From positions 403,955 through 467,954 of the forward strand of contig VZRR01012879.1 of assembly GCA_013398015.1 (NCBI GenBank): a stretch of 64,000 nucleotides of DNA, read 5' to 3'. Below are positions 1 to 12,142 of the stretch, piece by piece. The DNA comes from Oreocharis arfaki. Taxonomy: Eukaryota > Chordata > Aves > Passeriformes > Paramythiidae. Position 1 is the stretch's first letter. Each line of letters begins with the position of its first letter. The notes under the pieces were generated by a model that was given only the letters and a program-made list of their open reading frames with translations, was not told the DNA's origin and did no database searches. A program made the position numbers and the translations under genes.

Positions 1-1267
1 AAGCTGCTGTTTTTGTCAGAGTTGATTTAATTGCAGAGATGAACTTTAACTTTTGAAGAGTCATAATACACTCATTTGATGCACATAGAGTTATCTTTCT
101 TGTACTCTACCGGAAAAAGGTCCTATTAAAGTTCAAAAATGACAAAGTTTCTGAGCTAAAAGAATATAAAATGTTTATTACAATTCTGTCTTTGTATTCT
201 TGAGACAGCATACAGTGACAATGTTATGGATGTCATCTAGTTGTACTGTATCAATGCACACAGATAACAGAAAATTTAAAAATTAAACAGAGAGGTCTTC
301 GTATATGATAAGGTCACTTTTCCAATGTCTTCTATTTTGGTAAGTAGACACAAATAATATTAAATTCAATAAAAAAGATGTCCTTTACTGGGGTGACGGA
401 AGAGACAGGTGATGTAGGTTTCTTTTTGGCTCTGAGTATGGAAAGGCCAGACAACAAATGGCATAATAAATTAACTGATAAACCAAGATGGAGAAAAGAG
501 AAGAATATAGGTAGCAAGTAATTGTCACAGTCCTTTCAAATGCTGAACATCCCTCTTTCATGCAGAATCGAACAGCCTCTAGATGGATTTTCACACAACA
601 CTGGAGATTCTATCTGTGAAGAGTTCCCCTCCAGTGGATAACACAAAATCACCTATTTTAAGTGAATATATAAGTTTTAAGGTACTCAAAAAATAGCTAA
701 AGTATGTATCACATCAATAAATGGAATAAGAAAGCAAAAGAATACCCATACCATATTTAAGAATGTCAGGTCCAGGCAGTAAGCACATTCAGTGTCTGCA
801 GTGGGCTTTTAATCATACATAGGGGGAGCATTTTAATTGAATTGACTGGCCTAAATTACAGGAACATAAGTTGCTGAGTATTTGGAGTTTGATCCAATAC
901 ATTGATCTGGTGCTAAGGGTTTGACCAACAGATACAATTATTTTAATAAGAAGTACCACTTTAAATAATTGTGTGATTACTTTGTTACTCACATCCACAC
1001 TTCTCATCCAAATAGTGTTATAATATTTAATTTAAAATATAACAAAATGTAAGCAACTTTGGGAAATGGAAATGGAACACTTACTTGTCTCTGTAAGGCA
1101 CCCTGGAAGTCAGACACTTAGGAATGAAAACCTAAACACTGGTATCTTTTTCTGTTCAAGTTGTGGAGACATCTGCATGCTCTGCAATTGAGAGATGCAG
1201 CAGAGGACCTAGAGATAGTCTTTAGCATTCTAGAGAGGGCAGTTGCTGGTCTTCCCTGCCACCCCAC
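1..1267. other. AT-rich unique DNA, no gene seen
   Basis: Only short chance frames of 70 codons or fewer occur, on the minus strand. There is no recognisable repeat, RNA gene or exon with flanking splice signals. The last 80 bases become slightly richer in GC as the LTR at 1268 approaches. Confidence 0.6.
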
Positions 1268-1692
1268 TGTTGTGGTTTAGGAGCAGTACTCTCCAATTTA
1301 GTACTTCCACTAAAACCATGCGCTGCTCCTCTCTCTGCCCCCCCCAGCCTTGCCATGCACTGGAGAGGGGAATTGAAGGCACAAAAAGCAAAGATCACGG
1401 GGTTTAGGTAAGAACAATTTACTGGCAACATCAATAAGATAAGGACACAAACAGTAATGGCAACAAAGCTAATGACAGAAGGTACAAAAAAAGAACCAAT
1501 TCACACAAAACTTCCCCAGATGCCTCCTTCTGCCCATTCACTCAATCGGAAGGAACCCCTTCTCCTGGAAGAAACTCTGCTCTCCCTGCCCCTGGCAATG
1601 ACATGAAGTGGTACAGAATAACCTCTGTGTCCTAACCATGTCCCTTCTCTGCTACTCCAAAAATTAACCCTGTCCTGGCCAGAACCAGAACA
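1268..1692 (-). mobile_element. Solo LTR, ERVL-like, copy A of a two-copy family
   Basis: The segment starts TGTTGTGGTTTAGG and ends CCAGAACA, so it has the TG...CA ends of an LTR. It aligns along its whole length with 14166-14594. Shared blocks include an AGAGGGGAATTG-type box, TAAGAACAATTT, CCCTGGCAATGACATGA and AAAAATTAACCCTGT, in the same order and spacing. It resembles a common avian LTR family whose sense strand begins TGTCCTGGTTT, which places this copy on the minus strand. No target duplication is clear (CCCAC on the left, TACAC on the right), so the ends may be slightly off or mutated. There are no internal retroviral sequences. The LTR identity is fairly safe; family and strand are inferred from resemblance. 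Confidence 0.7.
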
Positions 1693-2444
1693 TACACTAA
1701 ATATAAATTGGTATCATGTGTTTATGCTTAGAATGAATCACCATTAAGAATCAATCTTAAACTTGTTTAAATTAAAGGAAATCTTGCTGTTCACCTCAAA
1801 ATTATTTTGAGGAATGCTCCATAAAGGAAACAATTACTACAACTCTTTCCTTAGCAGAAGCATTCTCCAAGACACTGCCTGGCACGTAATTTTTAAGGTA
1901 TTTTGACAACATAATGTGGGCTTTAATTATGTATTTTGATTATTATCAGCCTTTATGGTACTATAAAGTACTATAACTGTAAGTGACTATAAAGCTGGCA
2001 CCATAAAGTTTGAGTGCTTGACTGAAAGCATTATGGCAGATGGACCTATTCAAAAAATACTGTTATTTTTGTCTCTATGAAAAATGGCTGATTCATGTCA
2101 TCATAAGTGAAAAGCATTACCTGATGCCTGTTCATCTACTAAAAGTTTGCTATAATTCCCATCAGGTTGCTCCTAGTATAATCTATTGACTCTGCTTAAT
2201 AAGCAGTCTTCCAGCAAGTTAATTGCAAAATGAAAGTATATGCCACTGGAATTCCAGTTCCATTATGCATAAAGTATTGCTATGAGCAAAAAGAAAATGT
2301 ACATTATATTTAACCTAAAATATCTGATTTTCTAGCATCATGTAAATCTTAACAATTTAATCAAAGAAATTTTGTTAGTTCAGATTTCAATCTGGACTAT
2401 AATTCTATTAAAGAAGAACAAAACACAGCCATAATAATTGTATC
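1693..2444. other. AT-rich unique DNA, nothing recognised
   Basis: No open frame of note and no repeat is visible between the LTR and the AAT microsatellite. Confidence 0.6.

Positions 2445-2495
<51 letters not shown>
2445..2495. repeat. (AAT)17 microsatellite
   Basis: This is an uninterrupted trinucleotide run of 51 bases, AAT on the plus strand. Its purity suggests it is polymorphic. It lies in non-coding DNA. Confidence 0.97.
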
Positions 2496-2496
<1 letters not shown>

Positions 2497-5400
2497 TTAG
2501 AATTATTATATGTAATGGTCCACTTTTTCAAAACCCCTTTGTACTCTGAGAATGACAGCACCCATGTTCCTCAAGCAAGCAAGCGCACAGAGGAGCCAGG
2601 GCTGGGTATCGATAATGGTCGAAGCAGGTCATCCATGCTCCAGGTCCTGCGCTTGCACTGCAAAGAGAGAAATGATGATATATTTCTTCTTCTGCCTGTT
2701 TTTTCCTTTCCTCATTTCTCTTTTGTTTTTACTGGAGACTGTTTTCAAACAAAGTTCCACAATGTACTCTCTCTTCACTGATTTTTAACATCACTGTCTG
2801 CTTGAATTACTATATATATGGTGCATTTAATGTTAAACACTTATTCTTTATTGTCTTTATCTTCTTGATCTGCATTTCTTTAACCAAACACCTAGCCTCA
2901 GCCTGTGTTCCTTTTCATCCTCTTTGTACTTTTCTATGCTGTATCCTTTTTCTACATTTTTCAAATTCTCTACTATCCAGCTAAGCCTCTTTCCCTCTAC
3001 ACTGTCTCATTATCATATTCATAAATATTTCATTGGCACAAAATAACTACTTATTGTTACTACTACACTTTTTCTATATAAATATAATGAAAAATAAAAC
3101 AAATGGTACTCATAGCCACCCAGTCTTTAAAAAGAAAAATCTGTTGAAGGTAAACTAAATGAGATCAAAGCTCCAGAAACATCAAGAAAAGTTCAGGCAA
3201 ACCATGCCTGACAAGTCTCACTCCTGAGGCCTTGCAAATTTTGTTAGGAGCCTGTTATTAGCTATGGCAATACAATCTTACTTGGCTAAAATGCCACAGA
3301 TGGTCTCCTTCAAACTCAGTTTTGCTGATCATTGCAATCTGCTCCACATAAGAAAATCATATTTGTCATTCTGTAAGAGTGAATTGAGAACTCTCCTCGA
3401 CTTCAGACTTTAATATTTTGATGAATACTTCCATCTGTGGACTGTTAACAATTTTGTAATGCATTTGTCCTTTGTTTCTGTTTAAAGTGTGGTATTAGTT
3501 TCTAGGGCTACCTATGTGCTTATGTATACATTTGTGTGCATTTATATATATTCTCGTAGAACAATATTTGATTTTGCAAACAGACTTTGTCTTGAGACAT
3601 ACTGCACACTGTAGTGAGAGTCAGAGAAGTTACAAGTGTATTTTCTGACACAGATGAATGTGAATATGAAAAAATAAGTAGAAATATAACCTGATCTTTT
3701 CTTTCATGTAATTAGGCTTAAACCAGTTTCGACATTATATCTAAATATGCTCTCAAGCTTTCAGTATATTTCTTTTGGCCTCCCCACATGGGCTGTTGTC
3801 ATTTTACATCACTGAACTGTCTTTGTGAGCAAAGTAAGCATCAGATGTCCTTGAGAAAGGACATTCAGCTTAAACTTTGGATCTCTGTGAGTAGCTGGCC
3901 ATAAGGGAAATGAAATTAAATGGCAAGGAAAGAGCTTAGTGTCTCTACCTCATAATGTGTGAAAGGTAACTGAAGTGGATGGGTCTGAGTAGGTGTTTTT
4001 CACAAAGGTGAGGTAGAACATTATTTATTAGTACACAATCAAATTCAAATGTTGGCAAATGAAATTGTGTGAGATTTACAGAAAATTGTTAGGCCTTCTC
4101 TTAAAAATATCTATGTTGTCTGTACAACTCATTAATACATTTAAACAAATGCATATATGTAGATATATATAATGTATTCATATTTTTATATATATAAATA
4201 TAAAATCTGAAAACAAGATTCTCTTAAAATAACGCTTTATGTGTATTCAACAATAATGAAATCTTAACCTTTAAAAAGATGATTCATTTTACAATGAGCA
4301 GATTGTTCACAGGAGTCACAAAAATATTCTGTGGGACACAGAATCAATCTATGCAAAGTGTTGTGAAGCTTTTGCATGCCAACATGCTCCTGAGGAGGCT
4401 AGCCCTAAATTAGCCCTAAAAATCGCCTCTGTAGCACTCAAAACACTAAGAACCAGGGTTATCTTCTTATGATGATACAATTTGCCATGGAAATAGAACC
4501 ATTGTTTATCCTGCAGAGGTAAACAGACTCTCTCTTATGTAATAATGAAAGCAGCTGAATTTAAAAGATTCTTCCTCCAAGGGAAGATCTTTAATATATT
4601 ATTCTTCTTCTATAGAAACACATTAATATAAAATATTCCCAAGTGTCTTCTTTGCAAGTAATCTAATGATGTTATTTTATTTTATTTTCTTCTCTTTTAT
4701 CATAGTAGGGTTATAATAGGTTTGAATCTGTTCAGGTGATGCCTGAGGTGGTACAAGAAAAAGGCAGCAGTTCTGTGCAGTTCAGGGTACAGTAACACCA
4801 TCATCAAATCCACAAATCTGCAAACACACAACGAGTGATAGATATCATCCATCACGGTGACACACGCTATTTGTTCATTCCCATATTCAGTTTCACTTAC
4901 AGCTTAACAACTTATCCTATGAGGAGGAATAAGAGATTTAAGATTAGTTTATTAGAAAAGACTACAAAGAAGAGCGTGATCCAAAGTTCTTCGAGCTTAT
5001 ACTAAAACCAGTGGAAATATCAAAATTTGATGCCACAATGAAGTAGGTCAGGACTAGATTCTTCAGAGCATTCTTAGCTTCCAGAATTTCATTGCAGAAA
5101 AGAAATAAAGGGAGTGGTATTTTACATAATGTCTATACTTATTAAATGTAGGCAGAGCAAGAATGCAATGGTAGCAAAAACAATTAAGGTTTTTTGTCAT
5201 TTTATTAGGATAGACCTCAGGGAACCTAACTTATTTTTCGATTGACAAAATCCTTCAAAGGATTTGTTTATGTGAAGAAGAGCAACAATGCACAGAAATA
5301 TTTTGAAATAAAACTTCACGAGCAGTGTAATACATATTGTCTTTTCTGTTGCAAAACAAAAATATTTTAACCAGTTGAAACTTTATCATTTAGGTCCATG

Positions 5401-6502
5401 GTACTCTGTGATAAAGTAAAAGTTCTTGTTTAAAAGATGTATTTTTTCCCTAACCTTTAGAAAATAATGTTTGTCTTAAATTAATTGAATTGAGGTTTTA
5501 AGGATAACATTAACCTTTTACATCTATGATAGAACAGGTTCTTCTCTGACCTATTAATCATCAGGCACCCAAGAAAAATTTTCAAAGGACGGTGACCTGA
5601 AATTATTGATCTCTTTCCAGCTAATAACTCCATTTTGAAGATCAGCCTGAAAAAGGAAGTAGACATTTTATAACCTATAATGGAATTAATTTCTTATGTA
5701 TTCAAAATGATGATCACAGAGAATGATGTGGCTTTACAAGAGAGGATTGGTGAAGAAAAAGACATTTCAGAAACAATGAGAAAGTTTTTTCACCCTAGAT
5801 GCAATTTCTAGATGCATTGCCAGTGGTAGTGAAAATTTTGTCCACTGAAAGTTCATTAAGATGAAAGAAGTTCCACAAATACATCACTAAAATTTGGATT
5901 TTTTTTTTTGTCTGAATATGTCCTCCATTATTTTCATGCATCAATAGTAAGGACAGTATTATTTTTTTCTCTTTCATTTTCTCTTTCCTTATCTCATTTG
6001 CTTCTTTTGGATTGCAGGGACAAAACAGAATATAGAAGAGAAGAAAAAGTATTGCACTTCTCATATCTTTCAGTCAGGGATTTCTACTTTCTCCTTTCCC
6101 TGAATAAAACTCCAACTACAATTTTTCAAGCAAAATAATATTTTTTTTTAAATTATTTTTCTCTGAAAATATAGAAAAGTTGATTATACTACAATTGCTT
6201 TCCTTTCAATCTTCTGTAGAAATACAATTTTCAGAATTTCTACCATGTTAGAATACTTACTGAATTTAGGGATTTTGTTAATTTATTATTTTACTATAAC
6301 GGATAATTCCTGTTACGTCACAAACATCCTGGTTTATGTAGTTTGTGTTGTACGAAGAGATGAGAATTTCAGGTCTGTGAAATAACTGCTGATAAGTCAT
6401 TTATACTTTTTAAGAAAAGTAAACACACCCTGGAAAAAAAGGACCCTTTCCTTCAACTTGGAAAAAAAAAGAAAAAAATACAAAAGGAAAGAGGGAAATA
6501 AA
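2496..6502. other. AT-rich unique DNA, no gene seen
   Basis: This is 4 kb without a recognisable gene or dispersed repeat. A TA-rich low-complexity patch lies at about 4150-4205. The best frames (95 codons at 2494 plus, 89 codons at 5795 minus) have no domain, no conserved look and low-complexity composition. Confidence 0.55.
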
Positions 6503-6541
6503 TAGAGAAAGAGAAAGAGAAAGAGAGAAAGAGAGAAAGAA
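6503..6541. repeat. GAAA/GAGAAA homopurine tract
   Basis: The plus strand has only A and G over about 38 bases, in GAAA and GAGAAA units. A looser A-rich purine tract lies just upstream (6459-6500). Mirror-type homopurine tracts of this kind can form triplex DNA; this is a general property and was not tested here. Confidence 0.85.
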
Positions 6542-9064
6542 TGAATTAACAAATGAACAAACTGTTGTTTTGAAACATTACTGCCTGGGGAAGAAGATAG
6601 CAATCTAAGGATCTCATATACATCATTTTTTGAACTTCACCCTAACAGTCTTTAAACTTTCATTTGTCTATCCATCTACAGTAAAAGAAGCAGCAGAAGT
6701 TGCATATCTTTCACAAGACAATTTTTCACCCTGCTTGCGATGGAAGAGTTTGTTATGGTTACATACTGAGATACAATGATTTCTTCATGCACTGTTTTGC
6801 TGATATGGTAATGTGGGCACCACTGCCTCTGCAAGACACTGTTCTCCAAAAGATCCTTCAACCTCTTCTCTAAATATCTGTGAATTTTGGCCGACTTTCA
6901 CATAATTTCCTTCAACCATTTGTGAAATCTCTTCATTCTTCATAGCATTATCCATACCTGCTCTATTATTTGTCATGCCCAGCAATTTTGCATGTTCTGC
7001 CCAGAAAGACACTCATGGCAGTTCAGATAGCCCAACGTCAGTCCAGGGCTCTGTTAGCCACCTGCAGACCTTCACAGAGCAAGCACTGTGTTCCCAGTAA
7101 TAGATAGCTGTTGGAAAATATTCTGCCAGTCTGTTCCTGTCTCACGTTCTGATCTAATGATAGAGCAAAAACAATTAAGTAAACATGTCTGAATTTGTCT
7201 AGTAGTTCCATAGTCCCTGTATTTTCCAGATTTCCTGGTTTTTTTCTTGTAGCTTCTCTTTCCAAATCATCCTTTCTTCTGACTTCTGGTGATTTCCCCA
7301 TTGCAACAGTGCCTTCTTTTATTATAAATACATCTTCCAGAGCAAGGCTCAAAGCAGCTCACAGCAGCAGGCGAAGGAAGCAGGAGGTCACAGCAGCACA
7401 CCACAGTGTAGACAGATTGCCAAATAAGGACACAAGCTGTAAAAGAAGAGAGCAGGGTTACGAAAGAGAAAGTCTGCTCTGCTAACTAAGGGTTCCCGTG
7501 GGTCATGAAGCTGCATCAACTCATCCTGATTTTTCCAGTGCCCTGACACTACTTAAGGTGCACTATCCCTAATACCTTAACACCTGCAAAACTGTCGCTG
7601 ACTCCTTTCCAATTGTATCTGCATTTGCCTCCAGAGCACTCCTACTCTCTGTTCCCAGACTATTGCAACATTACTCCACATTAACTTCCACCCTGTGACC
7701 TCTCCTACCCAAATATGAAACCGTTGTGATCTTAGCAGAAAACTAAATTTTACCAACAAAGACACACAACTGCTACTATCCCTGAAACCAGGGATTAAAT
7801 GCATATATTATCCTGGAGGATATTTTCACATATTGAAAATCTGTGCTCCTGGCTGGGGCAGCAAAATAGCCTTGATTCAATGCATTTCATCAATTCTCTC
7901 ATGACGAAAAACCTCTCTTCTTGGACCTATTCATGAAAAGTGCTACATAAGAACAAAATGTGCTGCCGCTGAGAGATTAGACAGATCATCTTCATGTATA
8001 TGCAGAGAAGTTTTATGTAATATACAGTCAATAGTATGTCTTCTGTATTCTTTTTTCCTTTTTCTTTTGAAATAAATGATTAGTTATAGAAATGCACAGT
8101 TCAAGCTTCAGTAATATAAGACTTTAAAAGTGACTATCTGCAACAGTTTCTTATCTGTATAGGGTGTAATATTGAAAAACAATAATCCATGTTGATGGTA
8201 TCTTGCCTTTGAAGTTCACCAACAGATTGAAAAGAGAGTAACTCTACTGCTGGCCACTTTTCAGTGACAGCTGGGTGAAGTCATTGTAACCACTGGAGAT
8301 AACTTTCCATATGGCAAGAATTCCTAACATTATTTGGTAATCACCAGTGTATGCTCATTAAGACCCAGAGCAGCATTACCTTATTGAGTATGATTGTCTA
8401 CTTAGAAATTCTGTTGTGTTGAATTTATTTGCAATGTGTTGCTCATTAAAAGTGCCCAAGTCCTACCTATTGGATTCAGACATAGATTTTGGTTATCAAA
8501 AGGGGAATATTTATGTATATAGATCCTCTTCCCCACCATCCCCTGTCCTGCTCCCCCATTCTCTTTCAGAAATGGGATGAGGAAAAAATTGGATGCAAAT
8601 AAATTTAATTTTTCTGTCAAATTCATCTTCAGCTGATAGCCAAAGAGTCTTTCCACATGACTTTCAGGCTTTCTGATTCACTGAAGCTTTCCAGCACAGG
8701 ATTACCAGTGGCAAATTTACCAAGTGAAATCCCTCGCTTTCAACCTTCTTTCAGCCATTATGATACTAAATACCTATATTTAGACAGGCTAAATCAAGTC
8801 ACAGATTTCAATTTTTGAATATTTCATAACAAGAAGCGATTGAAGAGATAAGAATATCTATCTCTAAAGATATTATAATAATTAATCAGGATGTGGCTTC
8901 TCATCATTGTGTGCTACTGTCTTAAACTAGGTTGTAATATTAATAACATCACCCATTCAAAAAAATATAAATTTCTGATAAAAAATTCAGAAGCAAGATG
9001 TCAATATTTTGGAAATGTAAGTGAAAATTGACAGATTCAATAGCTACAATCTCTTTCACAGAAA
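6542..9064. other. Unique DNA with an unrecognised ORF-dense patch
   Basis: Between about 6785 and 7485 the sequence is less AT-rich and carries open frames on both strands: 75 codons (6785-7012) and 104 codons (7038-7352) on minus, and 96 codons (7195-7485) on plus. None resembles a family I know, and the overlapping antisense frames suggest composition rather than coding. The rest is AT-rich with nothing recognised. Confidence 0.5.
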
Positions 9065-10740
9065 CTCAAAATGTGCTGACTTGGAAGGGATCCTCAAGGA
9101 TCAGCAAGTCCGGCTCCTGGCTCTGCACAACACCGTCCCCCACATCATGTGTTCCAGAGTATTGTCCAAAAGTTTCTTGAATTCTGCCAGGCTTGATGCT
9201 GTGACCACTTCCCTGGGGAGCCTGTTCCAGTGCCCAGCCAACCTCTGGGGGAAGAACCTTTGTCTAATATCCAACCTAAACCTCCCCTGACACAACTTCA
9301 GGCTATTCCCTCGGGTCCTGTCACTGATCACCAGAGAGAAGAGATCAGTGTCTGCCCCTCCTCTTCCCCTCACAAGGAAGTTGTAGCTGCAATGAGGTCT
9401 CCCCTCACTCTCCTCTTCTCCAGGCTGAACAGACCAAGTGACCTCAGTCGCTCCTCACATGGCTTCCCCTCAAGGCCCTTCACCATCTTTGTTGCCATCC
9501 TTTGGAAGAGCTGGAGTGGTTTAAAGTCTTCCTTACACTGTGGCACCCAGAGCTGCCCCCAGCATGCAAGGTGAGGCCGCCCCAGTGCAGAGCAGAGCGG
9601 GACAATCCCTTCCCTTGCCTGGCTGGCGATGCTGTGCCTGATGAACCCCAGGACAGGGCTGGCCTTCCTGGCTGCCAGGGCACTGCTGACTCATGTTCAA
9701 CTTTCCATCGACTAGGACCCCCAGGTCCCTTTCTGTGGCTCTGCTCTCCAGCCTCTCATTCCCCAGTCTGTACATCCAGGGTTGCCCCATCCCAGGTGCA
9801 GAATCCAGCACTTTCCCTTGTTAAAATTCATACAGTTGGTGATTGCCCAGCCCTCTAATTTGTCAGGCCTTGCAGGGCCTCTCTGCCTTCGAGGGAGTCA
9901 ACAGCTCCTCCCAGTTTTGTACTGTCTGTGAACATGTTTATATCCCTTCCAGTCCTGTGTCAAGGTCATTCATGAAGATGTTGACTGCAGGTCCCAGGAC
10001 ACAGCCCTGTGGAACCCCTTAGTGACATGTCACCAGTCTGATGTCACCCTTCACTGTAACCCTTTGTGTTTGACCCATGAGCCAGTTGCTCACCCATCAC
10101 ATGATGTGTTTATCACACGTCTGGAAAAACTGGATAGTTTTTCTAGAAGGATCCTGTGAGAGACAGTATCCAAAGCTTTACTGAAATCCAAAAAGGTTAC
10201 ATCAGCTGGCTTCCCTCGTTCAAGTATCTGGGTTACCCTGTCATAAAATGAAAACAGGTTTGATAAGCAGGACTTTCATCAATCCATGCTGGCTATGACC
10301 AATGACTGTATTGTTTTTCAGGTGTTTTCCAGTGTCTCCCAGAATAACCTTTTCCATGATTTTACCAGGCACTGAAGTAAGATTGACAAGCTTGTAGTTT
10401 CCAGAGTCCCTCTTCTTGCCCTTCTTGAAAATCAGGATGTTTGGCAGCTTTCAGTCAGCTGTGGCCTCTCTGGATTCCCAAGATGGCTTAAAAATCAAGA
10501 GGTTTTCTGATGACACCAGCCAGCTCTTTGGGGGGTTTTGGATGAATCCTATCAGTCCCCGTAGATTTTTAGGGATCCAGCTGGAGGAGTAGATCCCCCA
10601 CAATTTCAGGGTCAGTTGAGAGTTGATCATTTTTGCAGTCATGGTCCTCCGGCTTAGGGCACTGAGACCCTTTTGGTCTGTCATCCACGTTGAAGACAGG
10701 GGTAAAAAATGTGTTAAATACTTCTGCCCTTTCTCTTTCA
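9065..10740 (-). mobile_element. CR1 LINE, 5'-truncated, decayed ORF2 3' part
   Basis: This is the longest CR1 here, about 1.68 kb. Read on the minus strand it encodes the C-terminal half of CR1 ORF2: part of the reverse transcriptase, then the conserved tail. Recognisable pieces are RLGNERLES...RDLGVLVDGKLNMS (9533-9811) and the end segment with SDRTRGNSLK and HWNRLPREVV (9101-9373). The frame is broken by indels and stops. The FADD-type catalytic box of the reverse transcriptase reads F-T-D-S (complement of 9921-9932), losing the second aspartate, so the copy could not be active even without the frame breaks. Endonuclease and ORF1 are missing, which is the usual 5' truncation of LINE insertions. 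The 3' end near 9065 lacks a clear TAGAATCATAGAAT tail. An LTR lies 68 bp beyond its 5' end. Confidence 0.95.
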
Positions 10741-10802
10741 AAATAATTTTTTAAAAATATTATTATCAGATTCCTGATGTTTCAGAAATATGAAAGAACA
10801 CT

Positions 10803-10808
10803 GAATAT
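10803..10808 (+). repeat. Target site duplication GAATAT, left copy
   Basis: This six-base sequence directly precedes the LTR and is repeated exactly at 11438-11443. A 6-bp duplication is typical of ERVK-like and alpharetroviral integrases. Confidence 0.93.
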
Positions 10809-11437
10809 TGTCGCGGTGCTTGAGCCCGCTGGTCGGGCCTCGGACATTAGGTGGGTGGACTTCCCTGCCCAGGAGAGTGACCAGGAGGAAGATCCTGAGG
10901 CAGAATCTGAAGTTTGAGGGCTCCGCCCTCCCTGGACATCCATCTCACCATCATCTCCTCCCCAGTTTAACGTTTATGTGTTCCCCATTGGATGTTCTGT
11001 TAATGCATATTCATTTCCCTTGTTAAATATTCAATTAAGTTCTAGAAAGTTCTATGCTTCTGTGTACCCTATTGGTTTGTTCAGTTAAGTTCCTCCCCTT
11101 GTTACCCCTTATTGGCCTCCTGTCACCCCATATCATTTGTCTATTGGTTTACCCTTTGGATCCACCCCTGAGAACCCCCGTTTAAAAACCCCTGCAAGAG
11201 GCTCTCTTTGCCTCTTGTGGTGCGTCTCCCATCGGCCCAATAAAACCGATACTGTTGCACACAGAGGTCCTCCCTTCCCTTTATCTTTGCCGTCGCAAAG
11301 CAACGCCAGTGGGTTGCAGCTTGTTCCCTCCAGTGCCAAGGGCAGAGAGCATACTTGCTTTTGGTCTCCCGAATCGGAGCACCTCACAAGTGTCGCCTGC
11401 CAGGCCTCCGGGCGGCCGAGCAGCTCGCGCAGCGACA
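10809..11437 (+). mobile_element. Solo LTR, ERVK-like, 629 bp, intact ends
   Basis: The element starts TGTCGCGGTGCT and ends CGCAGCGACA, giving matching inverted termini (TGTCGC / GCGACA), and sits between perfect 6-bp direct repeats GAATAT. In plus orientation it has a TATA-like TTTAAAA at 11181-11187 and a polyadenylation signal AATAAA at 11239-11244, followed by about 190 bases of U5-like sequence. It keeps many CpG sites compared with its surroundings. The perfect duplication and CpG content suggest a relatively young insertion. No gag, pol or env lies on either side, so it is a solo LTR. Its 5' end resembles the truncated LTR at 31823. The ERVK label is inferred from the 6-bp duplication. 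Confidence 0.93.
11181..11244 (+). promoter_or_regulatory. LTR TATA-like box and poly(A) signal
   Basis: TTTAAAA (11181-11187) and AATAAA (11239-11244) are about 55 bases apart, the expected layout of a compact U3/R region. Whether the LTR still drives transcription cannot be told from sequence. Confidence 0.6.
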
Positions 11438-11443
11438 GAATAT
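11438..11443 (+). repeat. Target site duplication GAATAT, right copy
   Basis: This is an exact copy of 10803-10808, directly after the terminal CA of the LTR. Confidence 0.93.
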
Positions 11444-11960
11444 TAATTGGCAAATGTTTTTTAGAGATTGGGAATAAAACACTTTTTAATATATAATATT
11501 TAGAAATTTTAATACTGCTTTGTCAAATTTGGAAATTTCACCAATCCTACAATCTTCAACCAAATCCTTCCTCTTCTGCCCCTACTAAAAAAATAAAAAC
11601 CTGTATGAAAATAATTTCTTCTTTTCACGAGGGCTCACAGAAAAGTACAAGGGCCAAAAGTTTCCTTTACAAATCACATTCAACACACTGTAGAAAGCCT
11701 TTGAACACAATTGACTTAATTAGCATATATCTAATCTCATTTTATGCCACATTCTGTACTTGAAATCATGAGTTTATCAGTTTCCCATTTCGCTAAGAGT
11801 AGAATGTTTCATACATTAAGGAATCTGAAATATACAGAAATATTCTGATTTATTAAAAATATTTATGCAGCAAAAGTAATATCTTCTATTTCAGCCTTTT
11901 TGCTCTGCATTAATCAAACACCCATGGCTTCTTTTTACTGGAGCTGACATTATTATTCTT
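11444..11960. other. AT-rich unique DNA, nothing recognised
   Basis: A short spacer between the solo LTR and a CR1 remnant. No open frame or repeat was recognised. Confidence 0.55.
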
Positions 11961-12142
11961 CGAACCATAGAAAGTCTTTGGTTGGAGTGATCTTTGAAGG
12001 TCATCTAATCTGACCTCCTGCTCAAACCAGGGTAAATGTCAAAGCTCAGCTCAAGATTTCATGTGGTTGAGTTCTAAAAATCTCCAGGGCCAAATGAAAT
12101 CTCCAGAGTAAGTCCACAGCCTTACTAGGAAACCTGTTATCA
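11961..12142 (-). mobile_element. Old CR1 3'-end fragment
   Basis: On the plus strand it reads like the complement of a degraded CR1 3' region: CATAGAAAG, then GTCATCTAATCTGACCTCC, CTCAAACCAGGG and a later GGAAACCTGTT. Divergence is high. It is much older than the CR1 at 9065. Confidence 0.75.

Noticed and set aside
9230..9858. Plus-strand frames of 114-118 codons
   Set aside because: They are antisense to CR1 ORF2, which is recognisable on the minus strand.
11133..11496. Frames of 106-119 codons on both strands
   Set aside because: They lie within the ERVK-like solo LTR; GC-rich non-coding sequence explains them.
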